A stretch of 39,344 nt of DNA from Proteiniphilum sp. (GCA_018433945.1 JAHDQF010000069.1:1-39344); one strand, 5' to 3'. Shown: positions 6,944 to 15,248, counted from the first letter of the stretch. Program-made: numbers and translations. The notes: generated from the sequence alone by a model not told the origin.

Positions 6944-7087
6944 CAGGAAGAAATGTACGGATTGCGAAACCGTATTTCACATGCTTATTTCGGCATTGAT
7001 TACGAAATTATATGGGATATCATCACCAATTATTTGCCGGGGAATAGAACACAGATAGAAAAAATAAGCAAAGAAGTATCAGATTGA
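6944..7087 (+). pseudogene. hepT: HEPN (DUF86) toxin remnant, C-terminal third
   Basis: In frame after a TAG, the sequence reads QEEMYGLRNRISHAYFGIDY and then EIIWDIITNYLPGNRTQI to a TGA at 7085-7087. This is the C-terminal part of DUF86 HEPN toxins and includes the catalytic RX4HXY motif (R-NRIS-H-A-Y). About 70-80 N-terminal residues are missing. An ATG at 6953 could start a 44-residue peptide, but it would lack most of the four-helix bundle. It sits directly behind mntA, where the toxin belongs. Confidence 0.8.
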
Positions 7088-7211
7088 CTGACAGCTGATC
7101 AGGAGATAATTCAGAAAAAACATTCATAACAGGGCAATCAGCCAGGATGATAAATTCACGATCAACCCCGTCCGGTTCGCTATTTTTTGGAGAACTGGAA
7201 TGGAGTGGCGT

Positions 7212-7730
7212 CTATTCTTCCCTGAACCAGCCGGCATACATCAGGTAGTTGTTGGCAATCTTCTGATTCATTCCCTTCGACTGTTCAGGATCCACTTTCT
7301 TGACGAATTTAGCCGGTACACCAGCGTAGATGCTACCCGGTTCCACCTTGGTGCCGGTTAGTACCACTGAACCGGCAGCGATGATGGCACCTTCACCCAC
7401 CACCGCATGATCCAGCACCACGGCTCCCATGCCGATCAGCGCTCCATCCTTTATCTCGGCACCATGGATCACCACGTTGTGACCAATCGACACATCATTT
7501 CCGATCACCGAGACCGATTTCTGGTAGAGGGTGTGAATCACGGTACCATCCTGGATGTTAACCCGGTCGCCGATGCGGATCGAGTTGACGTCGCCACGCA
7601 ACACCGCGTTGAACCAGATGCTGCAGTCATCGCCGATCACCACGTCGCCGATGATGGTGGCATTGTCAGCCAGATAACAGTTTTGGCCGAACCGTGGGGT
7701 GAAGCCCCGTACTGATTTGATGAGAGCCAT
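7212..7730 (-). CDS. Gamma-carbonic anhydrase family protein (left-handed beta-helix)
   Basis: 172 residues, with hexapeptide repeats through most of its length (for example ATIIGDVVIGDDCSIWFN, DGALIGMGAVVLDHAVV). The candidate zinc histidines lie in NIQDGTVIH, IGHNVVIH and the intervening turn, in the pattern of gamma-class carbonic anhydrases of the YrdA/PaaY type. These form trimers that bind metal at subunit interfaces; catalytic activity varies within the family. It follows pepP on the same strand, after an 82-base gap that holds a heptad repeat and a perfect palindrome. Confidence 0.9.
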   Translation of the reverse strand: MALIKSVRGFTPRFGQNCYLADNATIIGDVVIGDDCSIWFNAVLRGDVNSIRIGDRVNIQDGTVIHTLYQKSVSVIGNDVSIGHNVVIHGAEIKDGALIGMGAVVLDHAVVGEGAIIAAGSVVLTGTKVEPGSIYAGVPAKFVKKVDPEQSKGMNQKIANNYLMYAGWFREE

Positions 7731-7733
7731 AAG

Positions 7734-7775
7734 ATTTGGTATTTGGAATATTTGATGGGGAATTTGGAATTTAGG
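7734..7775. repeat. Heptad-phased repeat, ATTTGGA type
   Basis: Six consecutive 7-base units: ATTTGGT, ATTTGGA, ATATTTG, ATGGGGA, ATTTGGA, ATTTAGG. Two middle units are degenerate. It begins three bases upstream of the start codon of the minus-strand carbonic anhydrase gene. Weaker than the arrays near 12.75 and 23.1 kb but with the same period. Confidence 0.5.
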
Positions 7776-7806
7776 CCGTGGGATCCGAAATTTCGGATCC
7801 CACGGC
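7775..7806. repeat. 32-bp perfect palindrome
   Basis: GCCGTGGGATCCGAAA is followed at once by its exact reverse complement TTTCGGATCCCACGGC, with no loop. It lies between the pepP stop and the downstream carbonic anhydrase gene. It could form a strong RNA hairpin in either transcript, acting as a terminator or an mRNA 3'-end stabiliser, or be extruded as a cruciform. No T-run follows on the minus strand. Confidence 0.85.
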
Positions 7807-7812
7807 TGATTG

Positions 7813-9603
7813 TTATATGGCTTTGGTTTTCTTTTTCAACCAAACTTTCTCCTCGTTTGTGAGGTGCTCCCTGAGCCGGTCATATACCATCTTGTGATAG
7901 CGGTTGAGCCACTTCCGCTCCTTCTTGGTTAGCATCTTCCTGGCTATGGGACGGGTATCGATGGGACAGAGGGTGATGGTCTCAAAATCGAGGAAGGTGC
8001 CAAACTCCTCCGTGCGGGCATGTTCCTGCGTGACGATCAGGTTTTCAATACGGATGCCGTATTTCCCGGTGCGATAGAGCCCCGGCTCGTTGGAGGTGAC
8101 CATCCCCGGCTGCAGCACCGTAGGGTTCTCCTCCAGTCGTATGTTCTGCGGTCCTTCATGCACGTTGAGAAAATGACCGATCCCGTGGCCGGTGCCGTGC
8201 CAGTAGGTGAGTTTGTTTTCCCACAAAGCCTTGCGTGCCAGGATATCGAGCTGTGAGCCCCGGGTGCCTTCGGGGAAGATGGCGGTTGCCAACGCGATAT
8301 GTCCTTTCAGTACGTTGGTATAATCTTTCTTCATCTGTCTGGTGAGCCTGCCGACTGCCACCGTGCGGGTGATGTCGGTGGTTCCGTCGCGATACTGTGC
8401 ACCTGAGTCGATTAGCAGCAATCCTTTCGGTTCAACCTGCAGACTGCTCTCCGGTGAAGCGTGGTAGTGGATGATGGCGCCGTTACTGGCATATCCGCAG
8501 ATGGTGGCGAAACTCTCACCCACATATAGATCCTGTGCCGATCGAACTTCACGCAGCTTCTCCTCCACTTTCACCTCGGTTACCTCACCGGCCGGTACCG
8601 CTTTCTCCAGCCACATGTAAAATTTCACCAGCGCCACACCATCTTTTATCATGGCATTCCGAAATCCCTGCAGCTCGGTTTCATTCTTCACGCTCTTCAT
8701 CAGATCCACCGGCGAGGGGATGTCCAGGATGCGGCAATGTGCGGGTATTGCCTGCAGCAGTTTGTAGTTGATCTTGTTACCGGTGATGCAGATGGTGCTT
8801 TTCTCCGGCAGGCGTGCTACATAGTCGAACACTTCGTTGTAGCCAGTGATACCTATCCCCTGCTCCTGGTAGCTGTTTGCGACCTCGTCGGTCAGTTTCT
8901 CCGGGTCTATGAAGAGTAGGGTCTCCTTTTCTGAAACGTAGGCATAGGCTACGGCAACCGGGTTATATTCCACATCGTTGCCGCGAAGATTAAAAGTCCA
9001 GGCCACCGCGTCGAGGGTGACGATCAGGATTCCATCGGCATCCCTCTTTTTCAGTTCACTGTTGATCCGTGCAATCTTGTCGGTAACTGACTCGCCGGCA
9101 ATCTCCACAGGGAGGGTGAACACCTTGTTGGCTGGTATCGCGGGGCGATCGACACGGATTACCTCGAAAGGATCGAATGAGGTCTCCAGCGAAATCTCTT
9201 TTTCCTCCAGTCTCTTTTTCAGGGCCAGCGCATCGGAGGCGGCATAGACCAGTCCGTCAATGCCAACCCTGCCACCTTTGCCGGTTTGCCCGATGATCCA
9301 TTCGGTCATATCGGGTGTATCTGGTTGTCCCATCCGGAAGAGTTCAAAGCCTGTATCTTTCAGCTCTTCGGCTGCCTGCAGAAAGTAGCGCGAGTCGGTC
9401 CATACACCCGCCTTCTCCCTGGTTACCACGGCGGTGCCGGCTGATCCGGTGAATCCGCTGATCCATTTTCTTGACTCCCAGTGCTGAGGGGGGTATTCAC
9501 TCAGATGGGCATCGGTACTTGGGATGATAAATGCATCCAGATTCTTCTCCTGCATGAACTGACGCAAGGCAGTTACTCTTTCAGGGATCTCATTCTTTTT
9601 CAT
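7813..9603 (-). CDS. pepP: Xaa-Pro aminopeptidase (aminopeptidase P, M24B)
   Basis: 596 residues, the long three-domain form: two creatinase-like N-terminal domains, then the M24 pita-bread domain. Metal ligands are visible: DSGAQYRDGTTDIT (two Asp), HGTGHGIGHFLNVHE (His), SNEPGLY and IENL (Glu). The enzyme removes N-terminal residues preceding proline, using two metal ions, in the cytoplasm. No signal peptide is seen. It is transcribed away from folB, and the 137-base gap holds AT-rich TAnnTTTG boxes in both directions. Confidence 0.93.
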   Translation of the reverse strand: MKKNEIPERVTALRQFMQEKNLDAFIIPSTDAHLSEYPPQHWESRKWISGFTGSAGTAVVTREKAGVWTDSRYFLQAAEELKDTGFELFRMGQPDTPDMTEWIIGQTGKGGRVGIDGLVYAASDALALKKRLEEKEISLETSFDPFEVIRVDRPAIPANKVFTLPVEIAGESVTDKIARINSELKKRDADGILIVTLDAVAWTFNLRGNDVEYNPVAVAYAYVSEKETLLFIDPEKLTDEVANSYQEQGIGITGYNEVFDYVARLPEKSTICITGNKINYKLLQAIPAHCRILDIPSPVDLMKSVKNETELQGFRNAMIKDGVALVKFYMWLEKAVPAGEVTEVKVEEKLREVRSAQDLYVGESFATICGYASNGAIIHYHASPESSLQVEPKGLLLIDSGAQYRDGTTDITRTVAVGRLTRQMKKDYTNVLKGHIALATAIFPEGTRGSQLDILARKALWENKLTYWHGTGHGIGHFLNVHEGPQNIRLEENPTVLQPGMVTSNEPGLYRTGKYGIRIENLIVTQEHARTEEFGTFLDFETITLCPIDTRPIARKMLTKKERKWLNRYHKMVYDRLREHLTNEEKVWLKKKTKAI

Positions 9604-9626
9604 AGGGTATCTTTTTTTTTAAACAA

Positions 9627-9654
9627 CAAATATACCAATTTGTTCTTATATTTG
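9627..9654. promoter_or_regulatory. Possible divergent promoters of pepP and folB
   Basis: TATATTTG occurs on the plus strand at 9647-9654 and on the minus strand at 9627-9634 (CAAATATA as written), each matching TAnnTTTG. Neither has a clear TTTG at the expected distance upstream, so both are moderate calls. Confidence 0.4.
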
Positions 9655-9740
9655 AGGGGTTGAACGGAAAACAGTTGGTATCGGATGAACTACATCTCTC
9701 ATCAGCTGTTTCTTACGAATCATTTCATAAAACAAACGGT

Positions 9741-10094
9741 ATGAAGACAACAATGACCCTTCGTAACATGCACTTTTACGCCTATCATGGTGTGATGCCG
9801 CATGAGAGGACAGTGGGTGGCGATTACAGGGTTACGCTTCTGTTGGAGGCTGATCTGTCGGCTGCCTGCAGCTCGGATCAGCTGGAGGATACCCTCAACT
9901 ATACCGGTCTCTACAACCTGGTAAAGAGTGAGATGGAGATCCCCTCGCGGTTGATTGAACATCTGGCGGGGCGCATCTATTCAAGGATCAAATCGGTATA
10001 TCCAGCGATCACAGCACTCTCGGTCACCCTGGCCAAGCTTCAGCCTCCCGTAAGTGGAAGAATGGAAGCGGCGGAGATCACCCTGACCGACTGA
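9741..10094 (+). CDS. folB: Dihydroneopterin aldolase
   Basis: 117 residues from the ATG at 9741. The frame runs further upstream to a TTG at 9660, but those residues are not conserved. Family features: FYAYHGVMPHERTVGG near the N-terminus, with the conserved HG and Glu; the LEDTLNYTGLYNLV segment; and VTLAKLQPPVSG with the catalytic-site Lys. The enzyme converts 7,8-dihydroneopterin to 6-hydroxymethyl-dihydropterin in folate synthesis and forms octamers. It stands in front of lptB, with a possible promoter between them. Confidence 0.92.
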   Translation: MKTTMTLRNMHFYAYHGVMPHERTVGGDYRVTLLLEADLSAACSSDQLEDTLNYTGLYNLVKSEMEIPSRLIEHLAGRIYSRIKSVYPAITALSVTLAKLQPPVSGRMEAAEITLTD

Positions 10095-10125
10095 GCGGAA
10101 TGGTGGTTAACTCGTAACTTTTTTT

Positions 10126-10133
10126 TATCTTTG
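10126..10133 (+). promoter_or_regulatory. Possible -7 box upstream of lptB
   Basis: TATCTTTG matches TAnnTTTG, 16 bases before the lptB ATG. The upstream -33 element is weak (only a TGG-rich stretch near 10101-10106). Confidence 0.45.
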
Positions 10134-10149
10134 CAGAAATATTTGAACA

Positions 10150-10929
10150 ATGGATGAACTGGCAACAGAGAGCGATACGCTTATGCTACGCACGGAGAAC
10201 CTGGTGAAACGGTATGGGAAAAGGACCGTGGTGAACCACGTATCCATCAACGTGAAGCAGGGTGAAATCGTCGGACTGCTGGGCCCTAACGGAGCAGGCA
10301 AGACCACCACCTTCTATATGACGGTGGGGCTGGTGGTGCCAAACGAGGGTGAGATCTTTATCGGCCGCCAGAACATCACTAATTTCCCTGTTTACAAGCG
10401 TGCGCAACATGGTATTGGTTACCTGGCGCAGGAGGCTTCCATCTTCCGCAAGATGACGGTGGAGGACAACATCAAGTCGGTACTTGAGTTTACGAATATG
10501 ACCCCACGCCAGCAGAAGGAGAAGCTGGAGAGCCTGATCGAGGAGTTCGGACTGCAGAAAGTACGCAAGAACAGCGGCGACCGCCTGTCGGGGGGTGAAC
10601 GACGTCGCGCCGAGATTGCACGCTGTCTGGCCATCGACCCCAAGTTCATCATGCTTGATGAGCCGTTTGCCGGTATTGACCCGATAGCCGTGCAGGATAT
10701 ACAGTCGATCGTGGCACAGCTGAAATACAGGAACATCGGCATCCTGATCACCGACCACAACGTGGATGAGACACTCAGCATCACCGACAGGGCATACTTG
10801 CTCTTCGAGGGAAAGGTACTTTTCCAGGGTACCGCTGAAGAGCTGGCCGCCAACCCGGTTGTGCGGGAGAAGTACCTGGGACGGGACTTCGAGCTGCGTC
10901 GCAGGGTGTTTGATACCTCCAATCAGTAA
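10150..10929 (+). CDS. lptB: LPS export ABC transporter ATP-binding protein LptB
   Basis: 259 residues. Walker A GPNGAGKT at 45-52, signature LSGGERRR, Walker [13 protein letters not shown] and switch region ITDHNV are all present. The sequence ([32 protein letters not shown]) is typical of LptB rather than of the branched-chain amino acid transporter relatives. LptB powers transfer of lipopolysaccharide from the inner membrane by LptFG across the LptA bridge. It is followed four bases later by ruvX. Confidence 0.95.
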   Translation: MDELATESDTLMLRTENLVKRYGKRTVVNHVSINVKQGEIVGLLGPNGAGKTTTFYMTVGLVVPNEGEIFIGRQNITNFPVYKRAQHGIGYLAQEASIFRKMTVEDNIKSVLEFTNMTPRQQKEKLESLIEEFGLQKVRKNSGDRLSGGERRRAEIARCLAIDPKFIMLDEPFAGIDPIAVQDIQSIVAQLKYRNIGILITDHNVDETLSITDRAYLLFEGKVLFQGTAEELAANPVVREKYLGRDFELRRRVFDTSNQ

Positions 10930-10933
10930 GCCA

Positions 10934-11353
10934 ATGGCCAGATTGCTCTCTATCGACTATGGGAAGAAACGTACCGGCATCGCCGTGAGCGATCCGCTGC
11001 AGATCATCGCCAATGGGCTGACCACTGTGGAGACCACCCGTCTGTTTGACTTCCTGAAGGAGTATCTGCAAAGGGAAGAGGTTTCCTGTATTGTCGTGGG
11101 TCTGCCAAAACAGATGAACAATGAGCCCTCAGAGAACATGATGCGGATCGAACCCTTTGTCAACAGGTTGCGGAAGCTTTACCCCCATATCCCGGTGGAG
11201 TACTTCGATGAGCGCTTCTCATCGAAGATGGCACATCAAACGATGATCGACGGTGGAGTGAAGAAGAAAGACCGTCAGAACAAGGCGCTGGTGGATGAGA
11301 TCAGTGCCACCATCATCCTGCAGGGATATATGGAAAGCAAAAGAATGAGATGA
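10934..11353 (+). CDS. ruvX: YqgF/RuvX family RNase H-fold nuclease
   Basis: 139 residues. The start is set at [20 protein letters not shown], four bases after the lptB stop; the longer open frame upstream is the lptB region in another frame. YqgF motifs are seen: first Asp in [20 protein letters not shown], and YFDERFSS. YqgF is an essential RNase H-fold protein linked to 16S rRNA 5' processing in E. coli; it has also been described as a Holliday-junction resolvase. The stop overlaps the def start (ATGATG). Confidence 0.93.
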   Translation: MARLLSIDYGKKRTGIAVSDPLQIIANGLTTVETTRLFDFLKEYLQREEVSCIVVGLPKQMNNEPSENMMRIEPFVNRLRKLYPHIPVEYFDERFSSKMAHQTMIDGGVKKKDRQNKALVDEISATIILQGYMESKRMR

Positions 11354-11913
11354 TGATATTACCCATTTATATATATGGACATCCGGTGCTGCGCAAGGTG
11401 GCACTGGATATTGATGCAGCAAATTATCCCAAACTAAAGGAGCTGATCGACAATATGTTTGAGACGATGTATCATGCCGATGGGGTGGGGCTCGCGGCTC
11501 CCCAGGTCGGGCTGACTGATCGCATCTTTGTGGTGGATCTGGCTCCCTTAGCCAATGAAGAGCATCCGGAGTTCAAGAATTTTAAAAAGGTGTTTATCAA
11601 TGCCCATATCACCGAAAGAAGTGGTGAGACAGAACTGGTGGAGGAGGGATGCCTCAGCATCCCCGGCATTCATGAGAAGGTACCCCGCGAGGGAGAGGTG
11701 ACCATTGCTTATCTGGATGAAGATCTGCAGCCGAAGGAGGAGCATTACTCCGGTTTCATGGCACGTGTGATCCAGCATGAGTATGATCATCTGGACGGGA
11801 TCCTCTTCACCGACCGCATCTCACCGCTCCGCAAACGAATGGTTAAAAGCAAGCTGGCCGCCATGGAGAAAGGGAAGGTTGCCTGTGATTATAAGATCCG
11901 GACCGCGAGATAA
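11350..11913 (+). CDS. def: Peptide deformylase
   Basis: 187 residues with all three deformylase motifs: [20 protein letters not shown] (metal-binding Cys) and QHEYDHLDG (two His ligands and catalytic Glu). It removes the formyl group from nascent N-terminal methionine at the ribosome exit. The start overlaps the ruvX stop; a second ATG follows immediately. It converges with pgl, only eight bases away, with no obvious terminator between them. Confidence 0.95.
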   Translation: MMILPIYIYGHPVLRKVALDIDAANYPKLKELIDNMFETMYHADGVGLAAPQVGLTDRIFVVDLAPLANEEHPEFKNFKKVFINAHITERSGETELVEEGCLSIPGIHEKVPREGEVTIAYLDEDLQPKEEHYSGFMARVIQHEYDHLDGILFTDRISPLRKRMVKSKLAAMEKGKVACDYKIRTAR

Positions 11914-11921
11914 ACAGCTGA

Positions 11922-12647
11922 TCAGCCGGCGTTGGTTAGCTTCTGTGCTGCCTGCTGATCCAAAAACCAAAAGAGATTACCCGATTCCGGATGTACACGT
12001 GCAGCCGGATATTTTTTTGCCGCTTCCTCAGGACGGGTGACAATCTCTTTCACCTTGTCGGCCTTGTTGTCACCAGTGACCAGGAAAGCTACATTACGGG
12101 CGGCATTGATTACCCTGCCGGTGAGGCTTACCCGTTGTTGGCCGCTCACCGGATGGGTGGCGGCAATACAGTTGCTGTCACTCTCCCACAGCTCCATCTG
12201 GTGGGGAAAGATGGAGGCGGTGTGGCCGTCATCACCCATGCCCAGCATCACGATATCGAAAACAGGCAGACCCTGCTCTTTTACCAGCTTATCCTGCAGC
12301 AGTCTGCCATATCGTTCGGCCTCCGCCGCAGGGTCATTTTCACCCATCATGCGGAAAATGTGCTCATCAGGGACCGGTACAAAATCGAGCAGGTGCTCTT
12401 TCGTCATCTTGTAGTTGCTTTCATCATCATCGGGCGGTACACAGCGCTCATCTCCCCAGAAAAACCTGATTCTTCTCCAGTCTATCTCACCTTCAGGCAG
12501 CGATGCCCAGTAATCGAACAGTTGCTTAGGTGTGGAACCGCCTGAGAGGGCAACAGTAAGCTCTTTTTCCCCTTCCAGCAATCCTTTCAGCCACTCCGTG
12601 AAGGAGCGGTTCAGCTCATCGGTCGTTTTAAATATCTGTATGTCCAT
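11922..12647 (-). CDS. pgl: 6-phosphogluconolactonase
   Basis: 241 residues of the glucosamine-6-phosphate isomerase/6-phosphogluconolactonase fold (DevB type). Key segments are ALSGGSTPKQLFDYW near residue 34, FFWGDERCVPPDDDESNY, and MGDDGHTASIFPH. It hydrolyses 6-phosphogluconolactone to 6-phosphogluconate in the oxidative pentose phosphate branch. It lies directly downstream of zwf, which makes its substrate, separated by a 181-base gap filled by heptad repeats. Confidence 0.94.
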   Translation of the reverse strand: MDIQIFKTTDELNRSFTEWLKGLLEGEKELTVALSGGSTPKQLFDYWASLPEGEIDWRRIRFFWGDERCVPPDDDESNYKMTKEHLLDFVPVPDEHIFRMMGENDPAAEAERYGRLLQDKLVKEQGLPVFDIVMLGMGDDGHTASIFPHQMELWESDSNCIAATHPVSGQQRVSLTGRVINAARNVAFLVTGDNKADKVKEIVTRPEEAAKKYPAARVHPESGNLFWFLDQQAAQKLTNAG

Positions 12648-12655
12648 GATTTTTA

Positions 12656-12706
12656 GCTTTCAGCTGTCCCTATAAAATCGGGATCTTCGCTACGATCAGC
12701 GATCAG
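12656..12706. repeat. Short heptad pairs between pgl and the main array
   Basis: AGCTTTC is followed by AGCTGTC at the left edge, and CGATCAG is repeated twice in a row at 12693-12706. These are two-unit echoes of the 7-base period seen in the large array that follows. Confidence 0.35.
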
Positions 12707-12720
12707 CTTTGTTTTGTATA

Positions 12721-12825
12721 TGGTTCCTGGCTCCTGGTTCCTGGTTCCTGGCTCTTGGCTCTTGGTTCTTGGTTCCTGGTTCCTGGTTCCTGGTTCTTGT
12801 TTCTTGGTTCCTGGCTCTTGGTTCC
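12721..12825. repeat. Heptad tandem array, TGGTTCC type, 15 units
   Basis: Fifteen uninterrupted 7-base units, mostly TGGTTCC with variants TGGCTCC, TGGCTCT, TGGTTCT and TGTTTCT. The changes fall at unit positions 3, 4 and 7 only. The array ends four bases from the zwf stop codon and fills much of the zwf-pgl gap. Because the period is not interrupted by stops, it gives artefactual open frames on both strands. Confidence 0.92.
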
Positions 12826-12828
12826 TGC

Positions 12829-14358
12829 TCACAATTCGCAATAGACCCCATCCTCTGCCAGATTTTTACAGGGATAACGCCAGGTGTTTTCTTCTCCCTC
12901 GATCAGGTTGTCAGCCACATCGGGTCCCCATGTTCCGGAGGGATATCCATGGAGAGGTGCATCCTTGTCGTTCTCCCAGTAATCGAGAATGGGCTGCACA
13001 AACTTCCAGGTTGCTTCCACCGCTTCATTGCTCATGTACAGCATGTTGTCGCCGTTCATACAGTCGAGAATCAGCCTTTCGTAAGCGCTGGGAATGTAAT
13101 CATCGTTCAGTTCCGAATAGTGAAAGTCCATATTCACCGGCTTCACCTCATATCCGTTTCCGGGAACCTTCATTCCTGTTTTCAGCAGGATGCCTTCATC
13201 CGGTTGGATGCGGATGATCAGCTGATTGTCAGGGATCGTGCTTCCATCGGCCGGTTTGAACAGCTTCATGGGGGAGGGATTGAAATGAATCACCACCTCC
13301 GTTACATTGGTAGGCAATCTCTTGCCGGTGCGGATATAGAAAGGAACACCCTGCCAGCGCCAGTTATCGATATAAACCTTCATGGCGACGTAAGTCTCGG
13401 TACGGGAGGCGGGATCCACATTTTTCTCATCCCGGTAGCCGTTGTACTGTTTGCCACGCACGGTGGCGTCGGTGTACTGACCGCGAATCACGTTTTCTCT
13501 CAGATCCTCTTTGCTGAAAGGACGCAACGAACGAAACACCTTTAACTTCTCATATCTGATCTCCTCGGCTGTAATCTTGTTAGGTGGTTCCATTGCAACC
13601 AACGAGGCCACCTGCAACAAATGATTCTGTATCATATCCCGCAGTGCCCCCGAATGATCATAGTACCCACCCCGGTCTTCCACACCCATGCTCTCGGCTG
13701 CTGTGATCTCCACATGCTGGATGTAATTGCGGTTCCAAAGCGGCTCGTAAATGCCATTGGCAAAACGGGTTACCATCAGGTTCTGCACGGTTTCCTTTCC
13801 CAGGTAATGGTCGATCCGGTAAATCTGATCTTCCTGAAAAAATATCAGCAATTGTTTATTCAGTTCGATGGCCGATGCCAGGTCGTGTCCGAACGGCTTT
13901 TCAATAATAATCCTTCTGAAGCCCCTTTGCTGAAGTGTCAGCCCCTGCCCGTAAAGATACTTGGAGATGGTGCAGTAGAGTGAGGGTGGGGTGGAGAGGT
14001 AAAAGATATAGTTCTGTCCGAGATCAAGCTTCTTGTTCAATGCGTCCAGTTTCTCCTTCACATGGACATACTCTTCCCCTTTGCCCGTATCGATGCTTAG
14101 ATAAAAGAGCCTGGAGAGAAAATCATCCATCTTGTCAGCCGGAGCATCCTTGTAGTGGGCAAAGAGGCTGATTCCCTCCCGCATCTTTTTTCGGAACTGA
14201 TGATCCGTGAACAGGGATCGGGCTACACCCAGGACGGCATATCCTTCCGGCAGAGAATCGTTCATGTAAAGGTCGAATACGGCTGGAATCAGTTTCCGGT
14301 AGGTGAGGTCGCCCGAGGCACCGAAAATTACGAGTGCCTGGTTAGTTGTTTTCTTCAT
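12829..14358 (-). CDS. zwf: Glucose-6-phosphate 1-dehydrogenase
   Basis: 509 residues. The NADP-binding start (IFGASGDLTYRKLIPAVFDL), the active-site RIDHYLGKE with its catalytic His, and EKPFGHD are all present. It oxidises glucose-6-phosphate to 6-phosphogluconolactone, the substrate of the downstream pgl product. Length is normal and no defect is seen. It diverges from rpsF. Confidence 0.96.
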   Translation of the reverse strand: MKKTTNQALVIFGASGDLTYRKLIPAVFDLYMNDSLPEGYAVLGVARSLFTDHQFRKKMREGISLFAHYKDAPADKMDDFLSRLFYLSIDTGKGEEYVHVKEKLDALNKKLDLGQNYIFYLSTPPSLYCTISKYLYGQGLTLQQRGFRRIIIEKPFGHDLASAIELNKQLLIFFQEDQIYRIDHYLGKETVQNLMVTRFANGIYEPLWNRNYIQHVEITAAESMGVEDRGGYYDHSGALRDMIQNHLLQVASLVAMEPPNKITAEEIRYEKLKVFRSLRPFSKEDLRENVIRGQYTDATVRGKQYNGYRDEKNVDPASRTETYVAMKVYIDNWRWQGVPFYIRTGKRLPTNVTEVVIHFNPSPMKLFKPADGSTIPDNQLIIRIQPDEGILLKTGMKVPGNGYEVKPVNMDFHYSELNDDYIPSAYERLILDCMNGDNMLYMSNEAVEATWKFVQPILDYWENDKDAPLHGYPSGTWGPDVADNLIEGEENTWRYPCKNLAEDGVYCEL

Positions 14359-14392
14359 TTTTTATTGAGTGGTGATTGAATTTTTATGTAAA

Positions 14393-14400
14393 CAAATTTA
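14393..14400 (-). promoter_or_regulatory. Possible -7 box of the zwf promoter
   Basis: On the minus strand this reads TAAATTTG, matching TAnnTTTG, about 35 bases upstream of the zwf start codon. No clear -33 TTTG was found at the usual distance. Confidence 0.4.
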
Positions 14401-14473
14401 CCGCTAAAAAGTTGAACTGCCTGCGGTGAATGGATAAAATCGAATCGCCATTGAAAGGAATCATCTCCAGCAG

Positions 14474-14504
14474 TTTGATATTTTGAGATTTTGTTGTATC
14501 TTTG
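14474..14504 (+). promoter_or_regulatory. Consensus promoter of the rpsF-rpsR-rplI operon
   Basis: TTTG at 14474-14477, exactly 19 bases, then TATCTTTG at 14497-14504: a full match to the Bacteroidota housekeeping consensus. The predicted leader to the rpsF start is about 45 bases and AT-rich. Confidence 0.82.
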
Positions 14505-14554
14505 CCGCTCTAAAATATCGTGCTTTTATTTAACGAATTAATTATTAATTAGGT

Positions 14555-14962
14555 ATGAACAATTACGAAACCGTTTTCATTTTGACTCCCGTTTTGTCTG
14601 ATGCCCAGATGAAGGAAGCGGTTGAAAAATTCAAAAACCTCCTTACAGATCAAGGAGCCGAAATTGTAAACGAAGAAGATTGGGGGCTGCGCAAGCTGGC
14701 CTATCCCATTGACAAGAAGACCACAGGTTTTTACACCTTCCTGGAATTCAATGCAGAACCTTCAGTGATCGACAAGCTGGAGATCAACTTTCGTCGTGAC
14801 GAACGCGTGATCCGTTTCCTGACCGTGAAGCAGGATAAGTTCGCGCATGAGTATGCTGTGAAGAGAAGAAACAACAAGGGCGGTAAAAAACAGGAAGCGC
14901 GTGGCGAAGAGAAAGCCCGTGGTGCCAAAACCGAAGTAGAATTAATTGAAAAGGAGGATTAA
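14555..14962 (+). CDS. rpsF: Ribosomal protein bS6
   Basis: 135 residues. It starts [20 protein letters not shown], and the conserved core reads [18 protein letters not shown]. The C-terminus is longer than in E. coli, ending in a basic/acidic tail ([18 protein letters not shown]). bS6 binds bS18 on the 30S platform. The start codon has no Shine-Dalgarno sequence, in contrast to the next two genes. Confidence 0.96.
   Translation: MNNYETVFILTPVLSDAQMKEAVEKFKNLLTDQGAEIVNEEDWGLRKLAYPIDKKTTGFYTFLEFNAEPSVIDKLEINFRRDERVIRFLTVKQDKFAHEYAVKRRNNKGGKKQEARGEEKARGAKTEVELIEKED
14951..14957 (+). promoter_or_regulatory. Strong Shine-Dalgarno sequence of rpsR
   Basis: AAGGAGG lies nine bases before the rpsR ATG and overlaps the end of rpsF. 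Strong Shine-Dalgarno sequences are rare in Bacteroidota, and the preceding rpsF has none. Confidence 0.8.
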
Positions 14963-14966
14963 AAAA

Positions 14967-15233
14967 ATGGCCAAGCAATCAGAAATCAGATATTTGACTC
15001 CCCTTTCGGTGGATGTGAAGAAGAAAAAATATTGCCGCTTCAAAAAGAATGGAATCAAGTACATCGATTACAAGGATCCTGAATTCCTGAAGAAGTTCCT
15101 CAACGAACAGGGAAAGATTTTACCGAGAAGAATTACCGGCACATCATTGAAGTTTCAACGTCGTATTTCGCAAGCTGTCAAAAGAGCGCGTCACATCGCT
15201 TTGCTTCCTTACGTAACCGATTTAATGAAATAA
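14967..15233 (+). CDS. rpsR: Ribosomal protein bS18
   Basis: 88 residues from the ATG at 14967. This start is fixed by the AAGGAGG upstream and the conserved [10 protein letters not shown]; the in-frame ATG at 14946 lies within rpsF and is rejected. The family core [28 protein letters not shown] and the basic C-terminus are clear. bS18 pairs with bS6 and lies near the 3' end of 16S rRNA, where in Bacteroidota ribosomes it helps occlude the anti-Shine-Dalgarno sequence (established for Flavobacterium). Confidence 0.96.
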   Translation: MAKQSEIRYLTPLSVDVKKKKYCRFKKNGIKYIDYKDPEFLKKFLNEQGKILPRRITGTSLKFQRRISQAVKRARHIALLPYVTDLMK

Positions 15234-15241
15234 AAAGGAGG
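15233..15241 (+). promoter_or_regulatory. Strong Shine-Dalgarno sequence of rplI
   Basis: AAAAGGAGG ends seven bases before the rplI ATG at 15249. This is a second near-perfect anti-Shine-Dalgarno match in one operon. Confidence 0.75.
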
Positions 15242-15248
15242 AAGAGAC

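Noticed and set aside
12653-12841. Minus-strand 62-codon frame with repeated NQEPGT-like peptides
   Set aside because: It is translation of the TGGTTCC heptad array; a 7-base period gives a 7-residue pattern in every frame and no stop, on both strands.
12709-13545. Plus-strand 278-codon frame
   Set aside because: It runs through the heptad array and then antisense to zwf, whose protein is strongly conserved. The plus-strand product matches no family.
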